Source of the DNA: Corynebacterium zhongnanshanii
GTDB taxonomy: Bacteria > Actinomycetota > Actinomycetes > Mycobacteriales > Mycobacteriaceae
Assembly: GCF_014490575.1 (NCBI RefSeq)
Contig: NZ_CP061033.1
Span: forward strand, 1,240,001 to 1,304,000
Length of the DNA: 64,000 nt
Direction: 5' to 3'
Positions 18,992 through 26,043 of this stretch are shown here, piece by piece (position 1 is the first letter of the stretch; each line of letters begins with the position of its first letter). The notes beneath the pieces are model-generated. The model was not told where the DNA came from and searched no databases. It worked only from the letters and a program-made list of their open reading frames with translations. A program made the position numbers and the translations under genes.

Positions 18992-20536
18992 TTAGTTACC
19001 TCCGTCGAACATGGTGAGCATGCGGCGGGTGACGAAGAAGCCACCGAAAATGTTGATAGAGGCCACAACAATCGCCACGAAACTTAGGGCAGCAACCGCG
19101 ATATTCGAGCTACCGACCTGTAGGATTGCGCCAACAAGGATGATGCCGGAGATGGCGTTGGTCTCACTCATCAGCGGGGTGTGCAGCTTGTGCGTCACCG
19201 CGGTGATCACGTAGAAGCCCACCACGATCGCGAGCATCAGCAGCATGTATTCGCCGGCAACCTGCATGGGGCTGGCCAGAATCAAGGCGATACCCAGCAG
19301 TGCGGCGATGACCTTCCACGCGCCGGACTTCTTGGTAGGAGCCTCCTCGGCCTGCTCGCCAGCGGCAGCAGCAGCTGCGGGCGCTGGCTGCGCAGGCGCA
19401 GCAGAGACCTTCACTGGTGGTGGCGGCCACAGAATATCGGCAGATCCGGCTGCTTCCCCGGTGGAATGGGTGACGGTGATACCGCGAACGATCTCGTCCT
19501 CCAGGTCGAAGACCAGCTGGCCATCCTTGCCTGGGGTCATGAGCTTCAGCAGGTTCACGATGTTCTGACCATACAGCTGGGATGCCTGTGCAGGCAGACG
19601 ACCAGCGAGATCCGTGTAGCCGATGATGCTCACACCGTTATCGGTGACGGTGATCTCACCCGGCACGGTCAGCTCGCAGTTACCGCCGTTAGCCGCGGCC
19701 ATATCGACAATCACGGAGCCGGGCTTCATGGCTGCAACGTCCGTTGCGGTCAACAGCACGGGAGACTTGCGGCCCGGGATGTTCGCGGTGGTGATGACGA
19801 TGTCTGCGGCGGCGGACTGCTCAGCGTAAAGCTTGGCGGCAGCCTGGGCCTGGTCCGCGGTCATCTCCTTGGCGTAGCCGTCCTCGGACTTTTCGGTCTC
19901 GGCCTGGATAGCAACGAACTCCGCACCCATGGATTCCACCTGCTCGGCGGTCTCCGGACGCAAGTCCGTAGCCTTGACGATCGCACCCATGGAGTTGGCG
20001 GTACCGATGGCGGCCAGTCCGGCCACACCCGCACCAATCACGTAGACGATCGCTGGCGGCACCTTACCGGCTGCAGTCACCTGACCGGTGAACAGGCGGC
20101 CGAAGGTGTTGGCAGCCTCAATCACGGCGCGGTAGCCGGCGATGTTCGCCTGGGAGCTCAGCACGTCCATCGACTGCGCACGGCTGATACGCGGCACGGT
20201 GTCCATGGCGATGGAGGTGACGTTTTTGTCCGCGAACTCCTGGATCAGCTGCTCGTTGCGCGCAGGAGCAAGACGGGCGATGAGAGCCGCGCCTGGCTTC
20301 AGATCTGCCCGCTGCTCTGCGGTGGGCTCGTCGAGAGCGGTAATAATGTCCGACTGCCACACTTCTTCGCCGACGATACGCGCGCCGGCTTCTTCGTACT
20401 GAGAGTCGGGGTAGTTGGAATCGTCGCCCGCTCCAGATTGAACGGCAACGTCGTAGCCAAGCTTGATGAGCTTGCCTACGGTGTCTGGGGTGGCCGAAAC
20501 CAGGGAGGCTGGTTCTCTCGGAATACCAATAAGCAA
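18992..20536 (-). CDS. pntA: NAD(P) transhydrogenase, alpha subunit (fused alpha1-alpha2 form)
   Basis: This 514-residue subunit binds NAD(H). It begins MLIGIPREPASLVSATPDTV. Its Rossmann core has VIGAGVAGLAAIGTANSMGA near residue 170, and the family loop VDMAAANGGNCELT near 265. After an Ala/Pro-rich linker (about 375-400), three or four hydrophobic helices (405-510) form the alpha2 membrane part. The start is a TTG at 20534-20536, chosen because an AGAGGAG Shine-Dalgarno (complement of 20544-20550) is 7 nt upstream and the family N-terminus MxIGxPxE starts exactly there. It is followed by pntB after 3 bp. Confidence 0.96.
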   Translation of the reverse strand: MLIGIPREPASLVSATPDTVGKLIKLGYDVAVQSGAGDDSNYPDSQYEEAGARIVGEEVWQSDIITALDEPTAEQRADLKPGAALIARLAPARNEQLIQEFADKNVTSIAMDTVPRISRAQSMDVLSSQANIAGYRAVIEAANTFGRLFTGQVTAAGKVPPAIVYVIGAGVAGLAAIGTANSMGAIVKATDLRPETAEQVESMGAEFVAIQAETEKSEDGYAKEMTADQAQAAAKLYAEQSAAADIVITTANIPGRKSPVLLTATDVAAMKPGSVIVDMAAANGGNCELTVPGEITVTDNGVSIIGYTDLAGRLPAQASQLYGQNIVNLLKLMTPGKDGQLVFDLEDEIVRGITVTHSTGEAAGSADILWPPPPVKVSAAPAQPAPAAAAAAGEQAEEAPTKKSGAWKVIAALLGIALILASPMQVAGEYMLLMLAIVVGFYVITAVTHKLHTPLMSETNAISGIILVGAILQVGSSNIAVAALSFVAIVVASINIFGGFFVTRRMLTMFDGGN

Positions 20537-20550
20537 GGGAAGGCTCCTCT

Positions 20551-20900
20551 AGTTCACACAACACCCGTGCTCCCCGTGCGGCGCGCCTCTATGTGATGGC
20601 GCGCGACAGCATAGGCAGCAGGGCACGTTGTGCGTGAGTGATCTGTCCCCGCACGCACGCCAGCCTGTGCCCGTTCGGGGCCTGGCTCTGGCGTGACTGC
20701 GAGCACAATTAGGTCAGAATGTAGGTAGTTCTAAAACTATAGGAGAGGCGCGAGAATGTGTACCGCGATTTGAGAAAACTACCCCCGTTTATCCCAATAT
20801 CCGAGAATGTCCAGCGTATGGCCCCTACCCTATGGGGTAACGCCCGGGGGTGGTTTCCCACACCCCCTGCGCGGAAATGCCACACCCGCTGATACACCAC
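20551..20900. other. Gene-free stretch upstream of pntA
   Basis: This 350-bp stretch lies between pntA and the terminator of a tRNA-Glu gene. It must hold the pntAB promoter, but no hexamer pair stands out. A stretch at 20660-20685 has short GC-rich self-complementary segments and 20837-20870 has runs of G and C. No ORF in it has family features. Confidence 0.5.
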
Positions 20901-20925
20901 AACCGCCGACACATGGTCGGCGGTT
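20901..20925 (-). terminator. Terminator hairpin after tRNA-Glu
   Basis: A perfect 10-bp stem (AACCGCCGAC at 20901-20910 with GTCGGCGGTT at 20916-20925) has a 5-nt loop. It lies 10 bp past the 3' end of the tRNA on the minus strand, ending in TT then GTGGTG. Confidence 0.7.
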
Positions 20926-20935
20926 GCTGATCGAT

Positions 20936-21011
20936 TGGTACCCCGTACGGGATTTGAACCCGTGTTACCGGCGTGAGAGGCCGGCGTCCTAGGCCGCTAG
21001 ACGAACGGGGC
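20936..21011 (-). tRNA. tRNA-Glu (anticodon CTC), copy 1, CCA encoded
   Basis: The minus strand folds as a cloverleaf. The acceptor arm is GCCCCGT with ACGGGGT (one G-U pair). The anticodon stem is GCCGG/CCGGC with loop CCTCTCA, so the anticodon is CTC. The T-loop is GGTTCGAATCC. Discriminator A and CCA follow directly in the DNA (20936-20939). The body is identical to the second copy at 28308-28380. Confidence 0.96.
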
Positions 21012-21218
21012 GTTCACACTGTCCGAGCACTTCTTCTCGAAGCGCTCCACTGTGCAGTGTTCTCTAAGAACTGTTCTCTAGGAACTGTTCGCTCGGAACT
21101 CCAAAAACTTTACACACCCTCCCCACCTTTACCTAATCCCCAGGTCACAGGCCGTATCCTGCCGCCGCTCCCCATCGGCATTCAACCGCTCGCCCATAAT
21201 TGGCTAAGATGGTCTGCT

Positions 21219-21845
21219 ATGAATAAACAGGTCCGAATGCTGATCGCTGCCTTGTTCGCCATCATCGTACTCATCAGCCTCGTCGTGGTGTTCAAGTTCA
21301 CGGGCGACAGTGCTGACGATACTGCGTCAAGCTCTGCGTCCCAGTCCTCCCCTTCCTCCGACGCCAGCGCGCCACCCACCGCCTCAGATACCCCCGAGGA
21401 TCCCGCGCACCCGGCCGACCCCAACGCCGAGGACGCACCCCGTCCCGAGGATAACCCTGAGGAAGGAAAGCCCCCAGCCGCTCCCGCGGCTGCACCGTTT
21501 GTAGGCCAGCTGGATAACCAACCCTTCGACGTGGTGAACCCACGCATCGAATGCCACTCGGAAGCACAGTTCACGCAAATCACCGCCACCGGCCAGGGCG
21601 ACCAGCCGGGCCGCTTCGCCGCGGCACAGTTCAACGGCAATGACCGCCTCATGTCCGTCTCCCTCGGCGACGGCGCCACCTCCCGGGGCTACGTGGTGGA
21701 AACCGCCTCCAACCAGGGCCACGCCACCTTGGAGCGGATCGGCGACAAGACCTACCGAATCGCCGGTGATGCCCTCGAAGTGGACTACAAGACCATGAAC
21801 GAAGCAGGCACCAAGCCCTTCAGCTTCGACATCACCTGCCCCTAA
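21219..21845 (+). CDS. Membrane-anchored LpqH-like (19-kDa antigen family) envelope protein
   Basis: This 208-residue protein has one N-terminal membrane segment (residues 5-27, MLIAALFAIIVLISLVVVF) and no lipobox Cys. A Ser/Pro/Asp/Glu-rich stalk of about 70 residues follows, then a C-terminal domain of about 115 residues. That domain has the two Cys (RIECHSEAQFTQITATGQ and FDITCP) and the alternating pattern of the mycobacterial LpqH lipoprotein family. It is probably exposed on the outer face of the membrane; its molecular function is unknown. A TAAGAT hexamer 8 nt before the ATG and no Shine-Dalgarno suggest a leaderless mRNA. The next gene, 48 bp downstream, encodes a paralogue of the C-terminal domain, so they are probably co-transcribed. 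Confidence 0.75.
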   Translation: MNKQVRMLIAALFAIIVLISLVVVFKFTGDSADDTASSSASQSSPSSDASAPPTASDTPEDPAHPADPNAEDAPRPEDNPEEGKPPAAPAAAPFVGQLDNQPFDVVNPRIECHSEAQFTQITATGQGDQPGRFAAAQFNGNDRLMSVSLGDGATSRGYVVETASNQGHATLERIGDKTYRIAGDALEVDYKTMNEAGTKPFSFDITCP

Positions 21846-21893
21846 AGCCTCCCCGCTCATTTCTCCCCTCCCACGACAGGAGCCATCCACCCC

Positions 21894-22403
21894 ATGACCA
21901 CACACATCTCCCCCACGTTTGCGAAGCGACTTTACGGCGCGCTGGGGGCGTCGGTCCTCCTCATCTCCCTCGGCGCCTGCGGTCGGGAGGAAGCCAGGGC
22001 GGTGATGTACACGGCCACCCTGGACGGCGAGCAATTCCAGACCGACGACCCGACCGTCACCTGCACGGACAACGGCGGCCTGAAGGAGATCACCGTGGGC
22101 CACACCCAGCAGGACGGGGGTGAGGACGCGGCCCCCACCAACTACATCACCGCGCTCATCAACCCCGACGGCACGTTCGTGGAGGACATCACCATTAGCG
22201 ACAACTCCACCTTCAACTTCACCTATAGCCCCTACAGAAAAATCGGATCCGCCAGCGCCGGCGAATCCGATGGAACTTACAGCATCAAGGGCGAGGGACA
22301 GATGACCCGGCTGGATAACCAGGACCAGGACACGCAGGACCAGGACGCCCCAGAAAAGCTGGTGCCCTTCGAGCTGGAGCTCACCTGCCCGAGCGAACAC
22401 TAA
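21894..22403 (+). CDS. LpqH-like secreted lipoprotein
   Basis: This 169-residue protein has a type II signal peptide ending in the lipobox LISLGAC (Cys near residue 29), so it should be lipid-anchored on the outer face of the membrane. The mature part has the paired Cys of the LpqH family (TVTCTDNGG and ELTCPSEH) and a Thr/Asp-rich beta pattern, like the domain of the gene just upstream. An Asp/Gln-rich insert (NQDQDTQDQDAPE) precedes the last strand. Role unknown; mycobacterial homologues are surface antigens. Confidence 0.8.
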   Translation: MTTHISPTFAKRLYGALGASVLLISLGACGREEARAVMYTATLDGEQFQTDDPTVTCTDNGGLKEITVGHTQQDGGEDAAPTNYITALINPDGTFVEDITISDNSTFNFTYSPYRKIGSASAGESDGTYSIKGEGQMTRLDNQDQDTQDQDAPEKLVPFELELTCPSEH

Positions 22404-22424
22404 AACGAACACTCGGGCAGATCA

Positions 22425-22452
22425 GCTCGGGCAGCTCTGAAGGGCTCCGAGC
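22425..22452. terminator. Weak hairpin between convergent genes
   Basis: GCTCGG (22425-22430) can pair with CCGAGC (22447-22452), with an inner AGC/GCT extension after a bulge. It lies between the LpqH-like gene and the PCuAC gene, which converge. There is no T run on the plus strand. Confidence 0.4.
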
Positions 22453-22467
22453 AACAACTAGATGGGA

Positions 22468-23142
22468 CTAGTTGTGGTCGTGGTGGTCATGGTCGTGACC
22501 ATCGTGGTCGTGGTGGTCGTGATCGTGACCGTCGTGGTCGTGGTCATCCGAACCGTAGGACTCGTTGCCCGCACCAATCTCGCGGCCCTCAACCTCGGTC
22601 TTAAAGGTCTCGCCGTCCTTGGTCTCAAAGACGATGGTCAGGTCGTCACCTGGCTCCACGTCATCACGGAGGTTCAGCACCATCAGGTGCTCGCCACCTG
22701 GCTTCAGCTCCTTGGACTCGCCGGCCTTGATCTCGAAGCCGCCTTCCTTCTTCTGCATCTTGCCGTCAACCACCTCGTGAAGCTCGAAGGTAGCACCTTC
22801 GTCCTTCATGTCCTCGATGGAGAAGCCCGTGATGGTGATGTCCTTATCGGTGTTGTTCACCAGGGTTCCGAAGCAGGCGGTCATGTCAGCCATCTCGCCG
22901 TCCTTGGCCTTATCTGCGGATGGCTTCGCCTTGCAGAATCCGTTCTCGAAGGTCAGGCCGGTGCTGGACTTCGCGGACTCCGATGCGGAGGACATCGCGG
23001 AGGATGCCGCGGACGTTGCCGACGATGCGGCGGAGGATGCAGAGTTCTTTGCCTCCTCAGCGTCGTCGGAGCTGCAGGCGGCGAGGCTACCACCCAGGGC
23101 TAGAACGGATACAACGGCAAACGCAGACTTCTTCATGCGCAT
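22468..23142 (-). CDS. PCu(A)C-type copper chaperone lipoprotein with His/Asp-rich C-terminal tail
   Basis: The 224-residue protein starts MRMKKSAFAVVSVLALGGSLAAC; the lipobox is LAAC. A Ser/Ala-rich linker follows, then a PCuAC (DUF461) domain at about 65-185, with MADMTACFGTLVNNTDKDI, HEVVDGKMQKKEGG and GGEHLMVLNL supplying the His/Met copper ligands. The family carries Cu(I) outside the membrane to cytochrome oxidase. The last 26 residues are almost all His and Asp, an unusual extra metal-binding tail. ATG 23142 was chosen because AAGGAGA (complement of 23149-23155) is 6 nt upstream; ATG 23136 is the alternative. Confidence 0.88.
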   Translation of the reverse strand: MRMKKSAFAVVSVLALGGSLAACSSDDAEEAKNSASSAASSATSAASSAMSSASESAKSSTGLTFENGFCKAKPSADKAKDGEMADMTACFGTLVNNTDKDITITGFSIEDMKDEGATFELHEVVDGKMQKKEGGFEIKAGESKELKPGGEHLMVLNLRDDVEPGDDLTIVFETKDGETFKTEVEGREIGAGNESYGSDDHDHDGHDHDHHDHDGHDHDHHDHN

Positions 23143-23356
23143 ATAATCTCTCCTTATATGTTGTCGCACAGCGACCCTCGGTGAGCCGCGTGCAGCACAG
23201 TCGTGGCACCTGGGGGTAACACAACCAGGCTGTGACACCTTCAGTCTAGCCAGGTATGCGTCAGCGCGGCCGGCCCGTTGCCCGCCTTTGGGGTTAGAGC
23301 AACACACTGTGCGAGCCTCGGGGTATCTATGGACACAGACCCCTGCGGGCATAGAG

Positions 23357-24544
23357 CTAGTCGACGGTCGTATCCTTCGCGGCGGCCAGACCACACAGCA
23401 AGCACAGCACCGAGACAGCCACCATGATCCACAGTCCCGAAGTCCACTGGCCGGTGGCGTCGTGCACAGCACCCAACAGGATCGGTCCACTGGCCGCGAT
23501 GACATAGCCCATGCCCTGCCCCATGCCGGACAGCGCCGCGGCGGTTTCGGGTTTGCGAGAACGCAGGGCGAACAGGGAGAGGCTTAAGGCGAAGGCAAGG
23601 CCACAGGCGATACCTTCCACGAAGATCAGCAGCCCGGCAATCTGTGGCGCGTGCATGAGGATGATCAGCGGCACACCCATCATGACGGCGATGGCGACCA
23701 CGATCGCCCGTTGCCCACGCAGGCGGCTCAGCAGCACGGAGCAACTGAAGCTACCGACCAGGCTGCCGATGTTCATGAACGCCTGGTGCACGCCGGCGGC
23801 GCCCGCGCTGATGCCCATGGATTGTTCGATGGAGCTCATCCACGCCACGATGACGTAGAACATGGCGGACTGGAACCCCATGAATCCCGTGATCGCCCAC
23901 GCCAGGGGATGTTTCCACGGGTTGAAACTGCTGCTGGGAACCGTACCGACGCCGGCCTCACGCCCCGCACGGCGCCCTTGAATAATCAGATGCGCGAATG
24001 CTGCCAGCGCCATGACGCACCACACGGAGGTGGCCAGTCGCCATCCCGCCTCTCCCCACCCGGAGGCATGGGAGATGGGCACTGCAAGTCCCGCGGCGAT
24101 GGCAGCGAATCCCGCCTGCACGGCCGCGTAGGTACCCGTCACGAAACCGATGCGGTCGGGAAAGTCCCTCTTGACCAGCGCGGGAAGTGTCACGTTCAAA
24201 GTGGCGATAGCCAGGCCGATGAAGCCGGTACCCACCCACAACAACGCGGCAGCCGGGAGCGAGCGCACGATCAAGCCCACGGCCAGCAGTCCTGTGCCGG
24301 CGATCAGCGTGCGCTCGATCCCCCAGCGCACGAGCAAACGAGGCACCAGGGGCGAAACAATCGCGAAGACCAACAACGGCAGCGACGTCACGATGGACAC
24401 CTGCGCTCCCGTGAGACCAAGGTCAGCTTGGATGTCACTCACCACAGGCGCCACGGAAGTCAGCGCCATGCGAAGGTTTGCAGCAAGTAAGAATAATCCC
24501 AAGAGAGCTAAACCGAAGGAGCGTTGAGTAGACATATCTACCAT
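23357..24544 (-). CDS. MFS transporter, cyanate permease (CynX/NimT) type
   Basis: This 395-residue protein has about 12 hydrophobic segments. The first helix carries LAANLRMALTSVAPVVSDIQ, typical of the CynX/NimT/YeaN group, and LLVRWGIERTLIAG is the MFS cytoplasmic loop. Members import or export anions such as cyanate, or nitroimidazole-like compounds; the substrate here is not known and no cyanase gene is nearby. Start ATG 24544 was chosen because GGGGAG (complement of 24550-24555) is 5 nt upstream. ATG 24535 (MSTQRS) is possible. It is divergent from the carboxymuconolactone decarboxylase-like gene. Confidence 0.87.
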   Translation of the reverse strand: MVDMSTQRSFGLALLGLFLLAANLRMALTSVAPVVSDIQADLGLTGAQVSIVTSLPLLVFAIVSPLVPRLLVRWGIERTLIAGTGLLAVGLIVRSLPAAALLWVGTGFIGLAIATLNVTLPALVKRDFPDRIGFVTGTYAAVQAGFAAIAAGLAVPISHASGWGEAGWRLATSVWCVMALAAFAHLIIQGRRAGREAGVGTVPSSSFNPWKHPLAWAITGFMGFQSAMFYVIVAWMSSIEQSMGISAGAAGVHQAFMNIGSLVGSFSCSVLLSRLRGQRAIVVAIAVMMGVPLIILMHAPQIAGLLIFVEGIACGLAFALSLSLFALRSRKPETAAALSGMGQGMGYVIAASGPILLGAVHDATGQWTSGLWIMVAVSVLCLLCGLAAAKDTTVD

Positions 24545-24631
24545 TTGTACTCCCCTACTTTCGGTTACTTTCACCCGGGTTCGATGTGTTCTACCCACTG
24601 AGATCGCCGCGCTGTGGTAAGCAGTGGTCAC

Positions 24632-25072
24632 ATGAGCGATTCACAATCTTCTGCAGCACACAACTCCGATCACACTGAGGATGGACGCTACGACGCGGGC
24701 ATCCGCGTCCGCCGAGAGGTCATGGGTGACGATTTTGTGGACGCGGCCCTGGAGCGCGCGGCCGGTTCCGATGGCGAGGAATTGCAAAAGCACGTCACGG
24801 CGACCGTGTGGGGGTCCGTGTGGACACGTGACGGTTTGTCGAAGCGGGATCGCTCCCTGCTCAACATCGGGATGCTGGTGGCGCTGCGCGCCACTCAGGA
24901 GCTGCGCGGCCACATTAAGGGTGGGCTGGCTAATGGGCTGACCCGAGAGGAGATCACGGAGGCGATCATTCACTCCTCGGGATACTGTGGCGCCCCGGCG
25001 GCGCTGTCCGCGATGAAGGTCGCGCAAGAGGTGCTGGAAGCGGAGCTTGGCCCGAAGGACCCGTCAGCATAG
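24632..25072 (+). CDS. Carboxymuconolactone decarboxylase-family protein
   Basis: The 146-residue protein has an N-terminal polar stretch, then the CMD fold: GIRVRREVMGDDFVDAALER, RDRSLLNIGMLVALRATQEL and GYCGAPAALSAMKVAQEVL. The family includes the decarboxylase of the protocatechuate pathway and AhpD-like disulfide reductases. Here a single Cys is present in GYCGAPA and no CxxC, which fits the decarboxylase-type group and argues against AhpD activity. No pca genes adjoin it, so the substrate is uncertain. Its 3' end overlaps the end of the convergent bacteriocin gene by 9 bp. Confidence 0.85.
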   Translation: MSDSQSSAAHNSDHTEDGRYDAGIRVRREVMGDDFVDAALERAAGSDGEELQKHVTATVWGSVWTRDGLSKRDRSLLNIGMLVALRATQELRGHIKGGLANGLTREEITEAIIHSSGYCGAPAALSAMKVAQEVLEAELGPKDPSA

Positions 25073-25381
25073 GGACTTATTCTGTTCATCCCCTAGGGCG
25101 GACAACCAGCGGGACGGGGCTTCCGCACGCGCCCAGGAATCTCCTGCCACACAGCCAGAGTCCACAAACTGATGGCCCCGAACGGATGCGCTATGTGGTG
25201 CGTCATGCTTAAAGTTTGACCAGGTACGTCCGCCCGAGGATCCAAAATCCCACTCCCCGCCCTCGTGGGGATACACCGTCTGCGCTCCTTGCTCAGAACC
25301 TCCCAGGACAAGATAGCCCCCTCCACCGAGCAGCAGTGCTGCCCCGGCGAGCCCGGCCCACAGAGTCTTCTTTTTCTTCAT
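25064..25381 (-). CDS. Lactococcin 972-family bacteriocin precursor
   Basis: The 105-residue precursor has a signal peptide (KKKKTLWAGLAGAALLLGG). The mature part follows the Lcn972 pattern: GGEWDFGSSGGRTWSNFKHD, then HSASVRGHQFVDSGCVAGDSWARAE. Lactococcin 972 blocks septum formation by binding lipid II. The Trp/Gly spacing and HSxSV element match the family; the two Cys (one at the very C-terminus) are not usual. The ATG overlaps the end of the ABC ATPase gene by 4 bp. The bacteriocin is thus the last gene of the operon, whereas in the described loci it comes first. The TGA lies inside the end of the carboxymuconolactone decarboxylase-like gene on the other strand. Confidence 0.85.
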   Translation of the reverse strand: MKKKKTLWAGLAGAALLLGGGGYLVLGGSEQGAQTVYPHEGGEWDFGSSGGRTWSNFKHDAPHSASVRGHQFVDSGCVAGDSWARAEAPSRWLSALGDEQNKSLC

Positions 25382-26043
25382 GAGTTTTCTCCTAGTTCTA
25401 TCGTTCGGTCCGTCTGCGCAATGACCCAGGGATCGTGGCTCACTACGATGACCGCCGCACCGTGGTCAGACAGTGTTCTTAAGTGCGTGAGCACAGAGGC
25501 TGCGTTACTTCTATCCAGGGACGCTGTGGGCTCATCAGCCAGGATAACCTCGGGCTTTCGCACTGAAAGCCTCGCAATAGCAACACGCTGTTGCTCACCG
25601 CCACTGAGCTGATACACACGATGGTTCTCGTAGCCCTCTAGCCCCACTTCGGCCAACGCTTGGGCAATGTCTTCGGTGAGCTGTCGTCCTCGTGCACGAC
25701 TGCCTAAGGCGATATTTTGGCGGACGGTATCGTTATCAATTAGTGCATAATCCTGAAAAAGATAGCCCACAGATTCTCGACGCATACGCATCCGCTGCCG
25801 TGCGGAAGCGGATGCTAGAGGGATACCTTTGATGTCAATGTCGCCGTTGTCAGGCCGGTCGAGCAACCCCAAGCAATTGAGTAGCGTGGATTTGCCACAC
25901 CCCGAAGGCCCTGTGACGCTCACTAATTCGCCGGAGGACACATCGAAGCTCAGCTTTTCCCACAGCCTTCGGCGTGGCTTCTTCTCTCCGACAGCCTTCG
26001 AGACATTTTTTACCGAAACCATGACAGTCATTGCGGAAGTCAT
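25378..26043 (-). CDS. Bacteriocin export/immunity ABC transporter ATP-binding protein (lactococcin 972 group)
   Basis: This 221-residue ATPase has Walker A GPSGCGKST near residue 43, the Q-loop YLFQDYALI, signature LSGGEQQRVAIAR, Walker B VILADEPTASLD and the H-loop VIVVSHDP. It resembles the MacB/LolD-like ATPase that always accompanies lactococcin 972-type genes. It should pair with the 697-residue membrane protein, whose stop it overlaps by 4 bp (ATGA), and power export of, or protection from, the bacteriocin. Further in-frame ATGs lie 4 and 7 codons downstream, so the start could be slightly later. Confidence 0.9.
   Translation of the reverse strand: MTSAMTVMVSVKNVSKAVGEKKPRRRLWEKLSFDVSSGELVSVTGPSGCGKSTLLNCLGLLDRPDNGDIDIKGIPLASASARQRMRMRRESVGYLFQDYALIDNDTVRQNIALGSRARGRQLTEDIAQALAEVGLEGYENHRVYQLSGGEQQRVAIARLSVRKPEVILADEPTASLDRSNAASVLTHLRTLSDHGAAVIVVSHDPWVIAQTDRTIELGENS

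Noticed and set aside
19181-20596. Plus-strand open frame of 471 codons
   Set aside because: It is antisense to pntA and lacks any recognisable domain.
20709-20912. Minus-strand 67-codon frame upstream of the transhydrogenase genes
   Set aside because: No ribosome site or family feature, and it runs into the terminator of tRNA-Glu.
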